This document shows, one piece after another, positions 45,510 to 55,119 of a stretch of DNA of 64,000 nucleotides (position 1 is the first letter of the stretch; the number at the start of each line of letters is the position of its first letter). Both the position numbers and the translations under genes were made by a program. The stretch covers positions 1 through 64,000 of the forward strand of contig NZ_ASXG01000073.1 in assembly GCF_000411975.1 (NCBI RefSeq). Direction: 5' to 3'. The DNA is from Amycolatopsis orientalis DSM 43388. Its GTDB lineage: Bacteria; Actinomycetota; Actinomycetes; Mycobacteriales; Pseudonocardiaceae. Under the pieces are notes generated by a model. It ran no database searches. It saw only the letters and a list, made by a program, of their open reading frames with translations, and was not told the DNA's origin.

Positions 45510-46409
45510 TCAGTCCAGCGCGGGGGAGTCGAGGGTCAGCGTGGCCAGTTCGGTGTCCAGCGAGGCCGAAACCCCGAGCGGCAGCGTCGGCGAACCCGCC
45601 ACGTGCCCGAAGCCGAACCCGCTCAGCACCGGAACCTCCAGCGGCGACAACCGTTCCGCCAGCAGTTCGCGGACCTCCGCCGGGTCGCCGCACGCGGCCC
45701 ACGACCCCAGCACGATCCCGCGCACGCCGTCGAACCAGCCCGAACGCAGCAGCTGCGTCACCATCCGGTCGATCCGGTACGGGCTCTCGGTCACGTCCTC
45801 CAGCAGCACGATCCCGCCGCGCGCGGAACCCTGCTCGGCCGTGCCGATCCCGGAGGCGAGCAGCGACAGGTTCCCGCCCACCAGCACGCCCAGCGCGCGT
45901 CCGGGCACCATCACGTCCGGCTCCCGGGCCCGCAGCACCCGGGTGTGGTCCGGTTCGAACAACGTCCGCCGCAAGTGTTCCGCCGCGGCCTCGTCGAACA
46001 GCACGCTCGCCGGCATCGGCGAAAGCAGCGTCGCGAGATCCAGCCGCGTGTGCACGGCCCGGTGCAGCGCGGTCACGTCGCTCGACCCGGCCAGCACCTT
46101 GGGCCCGGCGGCCCGCAACGCCGCCCAGTCCACCAGATCGAGCATCCGCTGCGCGCCGTAGCCGCCGCGCGCCGCGAGCACGCACCGGACCTCCGGGTCC
46201 AGCCACGCCTCGGTGAACTCCGCCGCCCGCGCCTTGTCCGGCGCCGACAGGTAGGACCCGGCCGAAGCGCGCACCCCCGCGCCGATCCGCACCTTCACGC
46301 CCCAGTCGCGCAGCACCGGCAACGCGGCGTCGAGCAGATCCTGCGGCACCGGACCGGACGGCGCGACGAGCGCGACCGTGTCCCCGGCGGAAAGTCTGGC
46401 AGGCCTCAT
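45510..46409 (-). CDS. LD-carboxypeptidase (S66 family)
   Basis: The 299-residue protein starts at ATG 46409, overlapping the S9 peptidase stop. It has VALVAPSGPVPQ at the N-terminus, LAARGGYGAQRMLD, and the Ser nucleophile in LAGSSDVTALH. LD-carboxypeptidases remove terminal D-Ala from L,D-bonded muropeptides in peptidoglycan recycling; some members confer microcin resistance. It forms an operon with the S9 peptidase and the PPOX protein. Confidence 0.88.
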   Translation of the reverse strand: MRPARLSAGDTVALVAPSGPVPQDLLDAALPVLRDWGVKVRIGAGVRASAGSYLSAPDKARAAEFTEAWLDPEVRCVLAARGGYGAQRMLDLVDWAALRAAGPKVLAGSSDVTALHRAVHTRLDLATLLSPMPASVLFDEAAAEHLRRTLFEPDHTRVLRAREPDVMVPGRALGVLVGGNLSLLASGIGTAEQGSARGGIVLLEDVTESPYRIDRMVTQLLRSGWFDGVRGIVLGSWAACGDPAEVRELLAERLSPLEVPVLSGFGFGHVAGSPTLPLGVSASLDTELATLTLDSPALD

Positions 46410-48337
46410 CGGGACAGCTCCAGCCGCGGCACGTCCGGCGTCTCGAAGCCGAACACCTGGCCGTAGAAGGAAAGTTCGGCCTCCAGCGCGGCGACGATCG
46501 TCTCCGCCTTCCGGAACCCGTGCTGCTCGCCCTCGAACCGCAGATACGCGTGCGGGATCCCGCTTCCGTCGATCTCGGCGACGAACCGGTCCGCCTGCTC
46601 CGGCGGGCAGATCTCGTCCTCCAGGCCCTGCAGGAACAGCACCGGACCGGCCAACGACCCGACGTGCGTCATCGGCGAGCGCTCCCGGTACCGCTCCGCG
46701 GCTTCCGGATACGGGCCGACCATGCTGACCAGGTACTGCGACTCGAAGTCGTGCGTCTCGCCGCCCTCTCCGGTCCAGCCGGTGAAGTCGAGGATCGGGA
46801 ACTTCACCGTCGCCGCCGCGTACGTGCGGGTCATCGTGATCGACGCGGCCGAGGTGAAGCCGCCCGCGCTGCCGCCTCGGATGCCGAGCCGGGCGCGGTC
46901 GGCGATCCCTTCCGCGACCAGTGCTTCGGCGACCGCCGCGCAGTCGCGCACGTCCACCACGCCCCACTGCTCCCGCAGCCGTTCGCGGAACGCGCGTCCG
47001 TACCCGGTCGAGCCGCCGTAGTTGATCGCGACGACGCCGATGCCGCGGCTGGTGAAGTACGCGAAGTCCAGGTCGAGCGATTCGTCGCTGTGCCCGGTCG
47101 GCCCGCCGTGGACGTGCACCACGTACGGCGGCAGTTCGCCTTCCGGCGCGACGAAGTCCGGGTTGGCCGGCGGGAACACGTACGCCGGGATCTCCGCGCC
47201 GTCCGGCCCGGTGAACACGCGCTCCTGCGGGATCGGCAGGTACTCCGCGGGCGGAAGCGAGGCCGGCTGCGGAGTCAGGGCGCGCCACTTCCCGGTGTCC
47301 GGGTCCAGCACCACGACCGCGCTCTCGTGCCGGGGCCCGCCCGCGATCCCGGCGATCCCGTCCGCCGTCGGGACCAGCCCGCTCGCCGACCACACGGTCA
47401 GTTCGGTGTCGACGCGCGTGACGGAACCGTCGCTCTCGTCGAGAACCGCCAGCTTGCCGGAGTCGAGGACCGCGTGTTTCCCGCCGCCCAGCGGAGCAAA
47501 CCAGCTCGTGCCGAGCTTCCACATCGGCCCGCCCAGCTCCCGCTCGACCGGCGCGAGATTGACGGCCGAACCGTCGAGCCCGACCCGGTGCAGGTTCCAC
47601 CAGCCGTCCGGGTCGGCGAGCGCGAGCAGCCGGTCCGCGGTCTCCCACGCCACCTGGCACACCGCGACCTCCGGCCCGCCCGCGAGCACCCGCGCCTCCC
47701 CGAACGAGCCGTCGGCCGCCACCGGCGCGACGAACAGCTCGGTCCCGTCCCACGGCATCGCCGGGTGGTCCCAGGCGAGCCACGCGGCGTGCGCGCCGTC
47801 CGGCGACAGCTGCGGCGCGGTGAAGAACCGGTGCCCCTCGGCAAGCACTCGTTCGGCGGAGCCGTCCAGCGGGATCGCGACCAGCTCGCGGGAGATGTCC
47901 GTGCGCCGCGGCCCGGTGCTGCGCTCGCGCACCGCCCACACCTCGCCCTCGCGGCCGGGCCGGAGGTCGCCGTACCGGACACCTTGCGGCGTAGCCGGTT
48001 CCGGCGTCAAAGCGGTGACCTCGCCGTCCTTCAGGGCGTAGACCCGCTGGTCGGCCCAGTGCGTGAACACCACGACGCCGTCGACCGCCAGCCACGGCCG
48101 GCCGCCGTACTCGTGCACCCGGTTCCGGACGTTCCACGGCGCGGGCAGCACGTCCTCGACGCCGCCGTCGGGAAGCGCGCGCACGAGCGCGACCCGGCCG
48201 CCTTCGGCCGGCCGCGCCTCCGCCCACCAGAGCGCGCCGTCGACCGCGGCGAGCCATTGCGCGCCGCCGCCGGCAGCCGCGGCGTCGGCCGCGGTGACGG
48301 GAGAGGTCCAGGTTCCATGAGGAGAGATGCGAGGCAC
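46406..48337 (-). CDS. S9 prolyl-oligopeptidase-family peptidase
   Basis: The 643-residue cytoplasmic serine peptidase has an N-terminal beta-propeller (about 1-380) that gates a C-terminal alpha/beta-hydrolase domain. The catalytic Ser is in RGGSAGGF, the Asp in LQGLEDEICPP and the His in GEQHGFRK. It cleaves oligopeptides or acyl-peptides. GTG 48337 was chosen (VPRISPHGTWTSPVTA is the usual opening); the longer ORF reads into the divergent DUF3090 promoter. Confidence 0.88.
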   Translation of the reverse strand: MPRISPHGTWTSPVTAADAAAAGGGAQWLAAVDGALWWAEARPAEGGRVALVRALPDGGVEDVLPAPWNVRNRVHEYGGRPWLAVDGVVVFTHWADQRVYALKDGEVTALTPEPATPQGVRYGDLRPGREGEVWAVRERSTGPRRTDISRELVAIPLDGSAERVLAEGHRFFTAPQLSPDGAHAAWLAWDHPAMPWDGTELFVAPVAADGSFGEARVLAGGPEVAVCQVAWETADRLLALADPDGWWNLHRVGLDGSAVNLAPVERELGGPMWKLGTSWFAPLGGGKHAVLDSGKLAVLDESDGSVTRVDTELTVWSASGLVPTADGIAGIAGGPRHESAVVVLDPDTGKWRALTPQPASLPPAEYLPIPQERVFTGPDGAEIPAYVFPPANPDFVAPEGELPPYVVHVHGGPTGHSDESLDLDFAYFTSRGIGVVAINYGGSTGYGRAFRERLREQWGVVDVRDCAAVAEALVAEGIADRARLGIRGGSAGGFTSAASITMTRTYAAATVKFPILDFTGWTGEGGETHDFESQYLVSMVGPYPEAAERYRERSPMTHVGSLAGPVLFLQGLEDEICPPEQADRFVAEIDGSGIPHAYLRFEGEQHGFRKAETIVAALEAELSFYGQVFGFETPDVPRLELSR

Positions 48338-48451
48338 CCGGAAAGCGTAACGAGGATCCGCTGCGTGTCCGGATCCGCACGCACCGCGCAGGAAACGCGC
48401 GCGAACTCCCCTGTACCCGGGGCGGCGGATGCCGATCATGGCGCCGTGGCC

Positions 48452-48457
48452 TAGGGT
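48452..48457 (+). promoter_or_regulatory. -10 of DUF3090-SCO1664 operon
   Basis: TAGGGT lies 10 nt before the ATG at 48468 with no Shine-Dalgarno between, giving leaderless-like spacing. Confidence 0.5.
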
Positions 48458-48467
48458 CGAAGATGCT

Positions 48468-49043
48468 ATGTCACGCGTAATCCACGTCTTCCGCAAGCCC
48501 GACCGGTTCGTGGCCGGCACGGTCGGCGAGCCCGGCGACCGCACCTTCTACCTCCAGGCGACGGAGGACGTGCGGACGATCAGCGTCACGATCGAAAAAC
48601 AGCAGGTCGTCGTCCTCGCGGAGCGGCTCGGGTCGCTCCTGGAGGAGGTCGCCAGCCGGTTCGGGGCCGACGTGCCCGCCCACGCCCCCGACGACGAGGT
48701 CGACGTGGACCCGCTCACGGTGCCCGTCGAGGAGGAGTTCCGGGTCGGCACGATGGGGCTGGGCTGGGACGCCGACTCGGGCGCGGTCGTCGTGGAACTG
48801 CTCGCGATCACCGAGGGCGAAATCGACGAGACCGTCGTGCTCGACGACACCGAGGAGGGCCCGGACGCGGTCCGCGTGTTCCTCACCCCGGTCGCCGCCC
48901 GCGCCTTCGCCGAACGCGCCGACCGCGTCGTGAACGCCGGCCGCAAGCCGTGCCCGCTGTGCGGCGAACCGCTCGACCCGGCCGGGCACATCTGCCCGCG
49001 GCAGAACGGGTACCGGCGCGACGTCGACGTGACCGAGGACTGA
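48468..49043 (+). CDS. DUF3090 protein
   Basis: The 191-residue protein of the conserved actinobacterial DUF3090 family opens MSRVIHVFRKPDRFVAGTVG and ends with a zinc-ribbon-like CPLCGEPLDPAGHICPR. Function is unknown. In Mycobacterium tuberculosis it is Rv2134c, between the histidine phosphatase and the SCO1664-type gene. Here it is followed by the latter after 8 nt. Confidence 0.9.
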   Translation: MSRVIHVFRKPDRFVAGTVGEPGDRTFYLQATEDVRTISVTIEKQQVVVLAERLGSLLEEVASRFGADVPAHAPDDEVDVDPLTVPVEEEFRVGTMGLGWDADSGAVVVELLAITEGEIDETVVLDDTEEGPDAVRVFLTPVAARAFAERADRVVNAGRKPCPLCGEPLDPAGHICPRQNGYRRDVDVTED

Positions 49044-49051
49044 GGGCGGCC

Positions 49052-49861
49052 GTGGCGAGCACCGCGCCAGGGCCGGCCGACCCCGCCGCCCGCGATTTCG
49101 TCTCCCGCGGCCGGCTCGACGTCGAGGGCAGGCTGGTCGACGCCTCCAACGTGACGCTGTTCTGCGCGATCGAACTCGACGGCGTCACCGGCCGCGTCGT
49201 GTACAAGCCGGTGTCGGGGGAGCGGCCGCTGTGGGACTTCCCGGACGGCACCCTCGCCGGCCGCGAGGTCGCGACCGCGATGATCTCCGACGCCTGCGGC
49301 CTCGGCGCGATCCCGCCGACCGTGCTGCGCGACGGCCCGTTCGGACCGGGCATGGTCCAGCTGTGGGTCGAGACCGACGAGGACGCCGAAGTGGTCGACG
49401 TCTGCGCGCCGGACGAGGTCCCCGAAGGCTGGCGCACCGTGCTGCACGCGCACGACCGGCTCGGCGAACCGGCGGTGCTCGTCCACGCCGACCACCCGGA
49501 CCTGCGCGAACTGGCGGTCCTCGACATCGTGGTCAACAACACCGACCGCAAGGGCGGGCACCTGCTGGCCGGCGTCGACGGCCGCGTCTACGGCGTGGAC
49601 CACGGCATCTGCCTGCACACCGACCCGAAGCTGCGCACCGTGCTGTGGGGCTGGATCGGCGAGGAACTGCCCGAGGAGGCGGTCGAGAAACTGCGGAAGC
49701 TCCGCGCGGACCTCGACGGCCGCCTCGGCGCGGAACTCGGCGAACACCTGACCGGCTTCGAGATCCGGGCGCTCTCGCAGCGCACCGACTATCTGCTCGC
49801 CGAGGCGGTGTTCCCCGAGCCCGGCGACGACTGGCGCGCGATCCCCTGGCCGCTGTTCTGA
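49052..49861 (+). CDS. SCO1664-family kinase-like protein
   Basis: The 269-residue protein has a phosphatidylinositol-kinase/HipA-like outline: VYKPVSGERPLWDFPDG (nucleotide-binding Lys region), DIVVNNTDRKGGHLL (catalytic-loop-like) and VYGVDHGICLH (DxG-like). The substrate is unknown; the family is restricted to actinobacteria and linked to DUF3090. The GTG start is 8 nt after the previous stop. Its own stop overlaps the next ATG. Confidence 0.85.
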   Translation: MASTAPGPADPAARDFVSRGRLDVEGRLVDASNVTLFCAIELDGVTGRVVYKPVSGERPLWDFPDGTLAGREVATAMISDACGLGAIPPTVLRDGPFGPGMVQLWVETDEDAEVVDVCAPDEVPEGWRTVLHAHDRLGEPAVLVHADHPDLRELAVLDIVVNNTDRKGGHLLAGVDGRVYGVDHGICLHTDPKLRTVLWGWIGEELPEEAVEKLRKLRADLDGRLGAELGEHLTGFEIRALSQRTDYLLAEAVFPEPGDDWRAIPWPLF

Positions 49862-50751
49862 TGGCGGAACCCATGGACAACGCTCTGATGGACCCGGCCG
49901 CCCGGGCCCGGCTCGTCGACCGCTTCGGCCCGGCGGCGCAGGCATGGTGCGACGCGCTGCCCGCGCTCGTCGACCGGCTCTGCCGCCAGTGGGGCCTCAC
50001 CGTGTCCGAGGCCCGGTCCGGCAACACCGGCCGCACCCTGCTCTGCCGCGACGGCGACGGCGTGCTGAAGGTGCTCAAGCTCTGCCCGGACCGCGCGATC
50101 GCGACCGCGGAGGCCACCGCGCTCGGCTCCTGGGCCGGGCTCTCGCGCGTCGTGCAGATCCTCGACGCCGACCTCGACCACGGCGCCGTGCTGCTCGAAG
50201 GCCTCGAACCCGGCGACACGTTCACCGGACGCGGCGCCGACGTCCCCTGGAACCAGATCGGCGAACTGCTCGCCGAGGTGCACGGAGTCCCGGCCGCCGG
50301 ACCGTTCCCGACGCAGCTCGAGCGCGTCCGGTTCATGTTCGGCCTCGCCGAGCAACGCCTCGCCGGGTCCCCGACCGAAGCGCACCTGCCGGTCGCCGCG
50401 CTGCGCACCGGACTGGCCCGGTCCGAGAAGCTGGCGGCCAGCGGCCCGATCGCGTTGGTGCACGGCGACCTGCACCCGGGCAACGTCCTCGACGCCGGAC
50501 CGGAACGCGGCGCGGTCGCGATCGACCCCCGGCCGTGCGTCGGAGACCCGGCCTTCGACGCGGTCGACTGGGCAGTCCTGCCGATGGCCGCCGGCGCCGC
50601 CGTGGACGACGGCATCGCCAAACTGCCGCACCTCGACGGCGACCGGGTGCACGCCTGGTGCGTCGCGCTCGCGCCACTGGTCGCGATGGGCCCGCTCCGC
50701 CGCGGCGGCCCGACTCCGTTCACCGACGCGGTGCTGCGGATGGCCAGCTGA
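49861..50751 (+). CDS. aminoglycoside/hydroxyurea phosphotransferase-like kinase
   Basis: The 296-residue protein has an APH fold: VLKVLKL (ATP Lys), LVHGDLHPGNVL with the catalytic Asp (about 198-209), and VAIDPRPCVGDPAFD as the DFG equivalent. This is the APH(6)/hydroxyurea-resistance subfamily. It may phosphorylate an aminoglycoside or an endogenous small molecule; resistance cannot be inferred from sequence alone. The ATG overlaps the SCO1664-type stop, so it is the third gene of the operon. Confidence 0.82.
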   Translation: MAEPMDNALMDPAARARLVDRFGPAAQAWCDALPALVDRLCRQWGLTVSEARSGNTGRTLLCRDGDGVLKVLKLCPDRAIATAEATALGSWAGLSRVVQILDADLDHGAVLLEGLEPGDTFTGRGADVPWNQIGELLAEVHGVPAAGPFPTQLERVRFMFGLAEQRLAGSPTEAHLPVAALRTGLARSEKLAASGPIALVHGDLHPGNVLDAGPERGAVAIDPRPCVGDPAFDAVDWAVLPMAAGAAVDDGIAKLPHLDGDRVHAWCVALAPLVAMGPLRRGGPTPFTDAVLRMAS

Positions 50752-50881
50752 ACCAGTCCGCGGTCAGGACCGGCCGTCGAGGACCCCAACGCCGCCAGCA
50801 CGCGCCCCGGCAGGCGAGCCAGCCGTCCACGCGGATCCGCCCGTCCCGGCGTGGCGGCGGGACTGCCCGCCGCCACGCCGA

Positions 50882-50887
50882 TAACGT
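50882..50887 (+). promoter_or_regulatory. -10 of DUF3097 gene
   Basis: TAACGT ends 8 nt before GTG 50896 with no ribosome-binding site, again the leaderless pattern. Confidence 0.5.
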
Positions 50888-50895
50888 GCCCGACC

Positions 50896-51702
50896 GTGCG
50901 CTATCACGACGTGCTCTCCGGCCCCCGCAAGCGGAAGATCCCAGAGGTCCCCGCCGAGCCCGGGCTCGTGGTCGAGGACCCGGCCAGCGGCTACTGCGGC
51001 GCGGTGGTGAAGATCGAACGCGAACTCGTCGTGCTCGAGGACGCCAAGGGCCGCCACCGGGTGTTCCCGCTCGCGCCCGCCGCGTTCCTGCTGGAAGGCA
51101 AGCCGGTCACGCTCGTGCCGGTCAAGAACGCCGCCGCCCCCGCGAGGCAGGTCTCGGCGTCCGGCTCGGTGCGCGTGCACGGGCTGCAGGCCCGGGTCGC
51201 GCGCGACTCCCGGATCTGGGTCGAGGGCAAGCACGACGCCGAACTGGTCGAACGCGTCTGGGGACACGACCTGCGCGTGGAGGGCGTCGTCGTGGAACCG
51301 CTCGACGGCGTCGACGTGCTGGCCGACCGGATCGCCGAGTTCGGAACCGGACCCGGCCGCCGCCTCGGCGTGCTCGTCGACCACCTCGTCGAAGGCAGCA
51401 AGGAATCCCGCCTGGTCGGGCAGATCCGCGACGAGCACGTGCTGGTCACCGGCCACCCGTACGTCGACGTCTGGCAGGCGGTGAAACCGGCGTCGGTCGG
51501 CATCCGCGCCTGGCCGGAGATCCCGCGCGGCGTCGAGTGGAAGACCGGCATCTGCGACGCGCTCGGCTGGGGCGAACCGTACGAGGGGTGGCAGCGCGTG
51601 CTCGCCGGGGTGCGCAGCTTCCGCGATCTCGAAACGCCGCTGATCGGCGCGGTCGAACGGCTCATCGACTTCGTGACGGAACCGGGTGACGACGCTCCGT
51701 AG
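50896..51702 (+). CDS. DUF3097 protein
   Basis: The 268-residue actinobacterial protein opens VRYHDVLSGPRKRKIPEVPAEP. A small barrel-like segment (GAVVKIERELVVLEDAKGR) precedes a Toprim-like domain (DSRIWVEGKHDAELVERVWG, LGVLVDHLVEGSKE). Toprim acidic residues suggest a nucleic-acid-processing role, but none has been shown. It is monocistronic with its own promoter. Confidence 0.85.
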   Translation: MRYHDVLSGPRKRKIPEVPAEPGLVVEDPASGYCGAVVKIERELVVLEDAKGRHRVFPLAPAAFLLEGKPVTLVPVKNAAAPARQVSASGSVRVHGLQARVARDSRIWVEGKHDAELVERVWGHDLRVEGVVVEPLDGVDVLADRIAEFGTGPGRRLGVLVDHLVEGSKESRLVGQIRDEHVLVTGHPYVDVWQAVKPASVGIRAWPEIPRGVEWKTGICDALGWGEPYEGWQRVLAGVRSFRDLETPLIGAVERLIDFVTEPGDDAP

Positions 51703-51794
51703 TGCCCGTTTTGCCGGAAAAATCCAAGGTCACGCGTCGGTCACGTCGAGTAGTTTGCCCGGTGCGAACCACCGCGATCTGAGAGCATGAGGGC

Positions 51795-52229
51795 ATGGCA
51801 GCGGCTCTGATCTGGCTGATCGTCGGCATCGTCCTGATGATCGCGGAGGTGATCTCCGGGGACTTCGTGCTGATCATGCTCGGGATCGGCGCGCTGCTCG
51901 GAGCCGGCTCGGAAGCGCTGACCGGCAACATCTATCTCGACGTCGCGGTGTTCGCGGTCAGCTCGGTCGGGCTGCTCGCCCTGGCCCGCCCGGCGCTCAA
52001 ACGCCGCTTCCTGGCCGGATCGGGCGTCCCCACCGGCGTCGACGCGCTGGTCGGAGCCCGGGCCGTCGTGGTGTCCACTGTGGACTACGATGCCGGCCAG
52101 GTCAAAATCGGCGGCGAGGTGTGGTCGGCGCGCGCCGTGCACGAATCCCAGCCGCCGATCGCCCCGGGCACCAGCGTCACGGTCGTCGAGATCTCCGGCG
52201 CCACGGCCGTGGTGGACATCGTCTCGTGA
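51795..52229 (+). CDS. NfeD-family membrane protein
   Basis: The 144-residue protein has two or three N-terminal helices (LIWLIVGIVLMIAEVISGDF) and a C-terminal OB-fold NfeD domain (LVGARAVVVSTVDYDAGQVKIGGEVWSA). NfeD proteins pair with SPFH proteins to organise membrane microdomains or assist membrane proteolysis. The SPFH partner follows after 44 nt, confirming the pair. Confidence 0.9.
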   Translation: MAAALIWLIVGIVLMIAEVISGDFVLIMLGIGALLGAGSEALTGNIYLDVAVFAVSSVGLLALARPALKRRFLAGSGVPTGVDALVGARAVVVSTVDYDAGQVKIGGEVWSARAVHESQPPIAPGTSVTVVEISGATAVVDIVS

Positions 52230-52273
52230 GGCGCCGTCCGAGGAAAAACGGTACTAGGTAAGGGGAAACGCTC

Positions 52274-53689
52274 TTGTCGACAATAGCGATCGTCGTGGTC
52301 GCGCTGCTGGCTCTGTTCGTCATCATCACCGTGGTCAAGGCGATCATGGTGGTGCCACAGGCCCAGTCGGCGGTGATCGAGCGGCTCGGCCGGTTCCGCA
52401 CGGTCGCTTCGCCCGGCCTGACCTTCCTCGTCCCGTTCCTGGACAAGGTGCGCGCGCGGATCGACCTGCGCGAGCAGGTCGTCTCGTTCCCGCCGCAGCC
52501 GGTGATCACCGAGGACAACCTGACGGTGAACATCGACACCGTCGTGTACTTCCAGGTCACCGACTCGCGCGCCGCGGTGTACGAGATCTCCAACTACATC
52601 ATCGGCGTCGAGCAGCTCACCACCACCACGCTCCGCAACGTGGTCGGCGGCATGAGCCTGGAAGAGACGCTGACCTCCCGCGACGCCATCAACAGCCAGC
52701 TGCGCGGCGTGCTCGACGAGGCCACCGGCCGGTGGGGCATCCGCGTCGCCCGCGTCGAGCTGAAGGCGATCGAGCCGCCGCCCTCCATTCAGGACTCGAT
52801 GGAGAAGCAGATGCGCGCCGACCGGGAGAAGCGCGCGATGATCCTCACCGCGGAAGGCCAGCGGGAATCGTCGATCAAGACGGCCGAAGGCCAGAAGCAG
52901 AGCCAGATCCTGGCCGCGGAAGGCCAGAAGCAGGCCGCGATCCTCGCCGCCGAGGCGGAACGGCAGTCGCGGATCCTGCGCGCACAGGGTGAACGGGCCG
53001 CCCGCTACCTGCAGGCGCAGGGCCAGGCGAAGGCGATCGAGAAGGTGTTCGCGGCGATCAAGGCCGGCCGCCCGACGCCGGAAGTCCTCGCCTACCAGTA
53101 CCTGCAGACCCTGCCGCAGATGGCGCAGGGCGACGCGAACAAGGTCTGGATGATCCCGAGCGACTACGGCAAGGCCCTCGAAGGCTTCGCCCGCGCGCTC
53201 GGCGCTCCCGGCGACGACGGCGTGTTCCGGTACGAGCCGCCGAAGGACGACACCCCGGCCAAGCCCGACCTCGAGGACGAAGAGGTCGCCAGCTGGTTCG
53301 ACACCAGCAGCGACCCGAAGGTCGCCGAAGCGGTGGCCGCGGCGGAAGCCGTGGCGCGCAAGGAGGTCGAGGGACCGCTCGGAGCTTCGACCGGCGAGTC
53401 CCGCCGGGCGATCGGCGGGGCGACGGCGAAACCGGAGACCCCCGAGCCGGTGCGGGAAGAAGAGCCGCCCGCGCCGCCGGAACGGCCGCAGCCCAGCACG
53501 CCGCCGCCTGCCCAGCAGCAGTCGTTGCCGCAGCCGCAGCCCCCGGCCGGGCCGCCGCAGGGCGGGCCGTACCAGGGACCGCCGCCGCAGCAGTTCGGCG
53601 GCCCGCAGGGACCCGGACCGGGAAGCGGTCCGTTCCCGCAGCAGGGCCCGTTCGGCGGACCGCAGGGCGGACCTCCGCCGCAGCGCTGA
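52274..53689 (+). CDS. SPFH/stomatin-like protein with Pro/Gln-rich tail
   Basis: The 471-residue protein starts at TTG 52274 behind AGGGGAAA. One N-terminal helix anchors an SPFH domain (AVIERLGRFRTVASPGLTFL, then AVYEISNYIIGVEQL). A coiled-coil of repeated (A)EGQ(K/R) units follows (GQRESSIKTAEGQKQSQILA). From about 370 the tail is disordered, rich in Pro, Gln and Gly. It resembles QmcA/stomatin in length except for the tail, and probably oligomerises in the membrane with NfeD. Confidence 0.9.
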   Translation: MSTIAIVVVALLALFVIITVVKAIMVVPQAQSAVIERLGRFRTVASPGLTFLVPFLDKVRARIDLREQVVSFPPQPVITEDNLTVNIDTVVYFQVTDSRAAVYEISNYIIGVEQLTTTTLRNVVGGMSLEETLTSRDAINSQLRGVLDEATGRWGIRVARVELKAIEPPPSIQDSMEKQMRADREKRAMILTAEGQRESSIKTAEGQKQSQILAAEGQKQAAILAAEAERQSRILRAQGERAARYLQAQGQAKAIEKVFAAIKAGRPTPEVLAYQYLQTLPQMAQGDANKVWMIPSDYGKALEGFARALGAPGDDGVFRYEPPKDDTPAKPDLEDEEVASWFDTSSDPKVAEAVAAAEAVARKEVEGPLGASTGESRRAIGGATAKPETPEPVREEEPPAPPERPQPSTPPPAQQQSLPQPQPPAGPPQGGPYQGPPPQQFGGPQGPGPGSGPFPQQGPFGGPQGGPPPQR

Positions 53690-53702
53690 TCGCTTCACAC
53701 CA

Positions 53703-53743
53703 CGGGGCTGCTACGCCGGTTTTCGGCGTAGCAGCCCCGTTTT
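53703..53743. terminator. bidirectional intrinsic terminator
   Basis: A perfect 16- to 17-bp stem with a GTTTT loop, followed by TTTT on the plus strand, separates the convergent SPFH and MFS genes. Confidence 0.9.
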
Positions 53744-53750
53744 CGTGCGG

Positions 53751-55094
53751 TCAGCGGGCGTACACGCCGACGTCGTCGATGTTGGCCTTCGAACGGTCAG
53801 GCAGCGCGAGCACGCACAGCACGGTCACCACGACCGAAGCGACGATGTAGATCGAGATCGAATACGGCGTGCCGGTGGTGTGCAGCAACCAGGTCGCCAG
53901 CAGGGGAGCGGGACCGCCGGCGAAGACCGACGCCAGCTGGTAGCCCAAGCCCGCGCCGCCGTAGCGCAGATGCGTCGGGAAACTCTCGCCGATCAGCGCC
54001 GCCTGCGGGCCGTACTGCATCGAGTGCGCGACGAGCGAGACGATGATCGCCAGGAAGATCATCGCGTGGCCGCTGTGGGTCAGCACGGTGAAGTACGGGA
54101 ACGCGAGCACCCCGGTCAGCACCGCGCCGGTCAGATACACCTGCTTGCGCCCGATGCGGTCGGAGAACTGGGAGAACAGCGGGATCAGCAGCAGTTCCGC
54201 AGCGGCGCCGACCAGAACCGCGTTGAGCACGAACGTTTTGCTGAACCCCGGCCGCTGCACGACGTACACGAGGACGTAGCTGGTGAACAGGTAGAACGGC
54301 ATTTGCTCGCTGAAGCGCAACCCGGCCGACAGCAGGATTTCCCGCCAGTGGCGCCGCACGACGTCCTTCACCGGCGCCTTCGAGGTTCGCTTGGCCGCGA
54401 CCGCCGCGGCGAACATCGGCGTTTCCAGGATCCGCAGCCGGATCACCAGACCGATCGCCACGAGAACCAGGCTCAGCAGGAACGGGATCCGCCAGCCCCA
54501 CGAGGAGAACGCGTCCGGCGACAGCGTCGCGGACAGCAGCGTCATCCCGCCGGTGCCGAGCACGAGCCCGACCGGTACGCCGACCTGCGCGAAACTCGCC
54601 AGCAGCCCGCGCCGTCGCTGGTCGCCCCATTCCATCGCGAGCAGCACCGATCCGCTCCACTCGCCGCCGATCGCGATGCCCTGCACCAAGCGCAGCAGCA
54701 CTAGGATCAGCGGGGCGGCGATGCCGATTGTCGCCGCCCCGGGCAGCAGGCCGACGACCGCCGAGGACAGGCCCATCAGCAGCAGCGTCACGATGAGCGT
54801 CGCCTTGCGGCCGAGACGGTCGCCCCAATGACCGAAGATCGCCGCGCCGATCGGGCGGGCCGCGAAGCCGACCGCGTAGGTGGCGAACGACTGCATAACC
54901 CCGGCGTAGGAGGACGAGGCGGGGAAGAACAGATGGGGAAAGACCAGCGCCGCGGCGGTGTTGTAAAGGAAGAAGTCGTACCACTCGATGGTGGTTCCGA
55001 TCGAACCGGCCAGAGCCGCCCGGCGTACCTGCACCCGGCGGTCGCCGGAGGACGCCTGAACTGACTGGGTGACTTCGTTGTCGCCTAGAGTCAT
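53751..55094 (-). CDS. MFS transporter, metabolite:H+ symporter (MHS) family
   Basis: The 447-residue 12-helix transporter begins with GTTIEWYDFFLYNTAAALV and FGHWGDRLGRKATL, hallmarks of MHS carriers (shikimate, proline/betaine, alpha-ketoglutarate). The central LVQGIAIGGEWSGSVLLAME is also typical. Its substrate is probably an organic acid. It is divergent from a TetR gene, with a palindrome over its -10 region. Confidence 0.88.
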   Translation of the reverse strand: MTLGDNEVTQSVQASSGDRRVQVRRAALAGSIGTTIEWYDFFLYNTAAALVFPHLFFPASSSYAGVMQSFATYAVGFAARPIGAAIFGHWGDRLGRKATLIVTLLLMGLSSAVVGLLPGAATIGIAAPLILVLLRLVQGIAIGGEWSGSVLLAMEWGDQRRRGLLASFAQVGVPVGLVLGTGGMTLLSATLSPDAFSSWGWRIPFLLSLVLVAIGLVIRLRILETPMFAAAVAAKRTSKAPVKDVVRRHWREILLSAGLRFSEQMPFYLFTSYVLVYVVQRPGFSKTFVLNAVLVGAAAELLLIPLFSQFSDRIGRKQVYLTGAVLTGVLAFPYFTVLTHSGHAMIFLAIIVSLVAHSMQYGPQAALIGESFPTHLRYGGAGLGYQLASVFAGGPAPLLATWLLHTTGTPYSISIYIVASVVVTVLCVLALPDRSKANIDDVGVYAR

Positions 55095-55119
55095 GGTCGT
55101 GCACCTCTCGTGACGGTCG

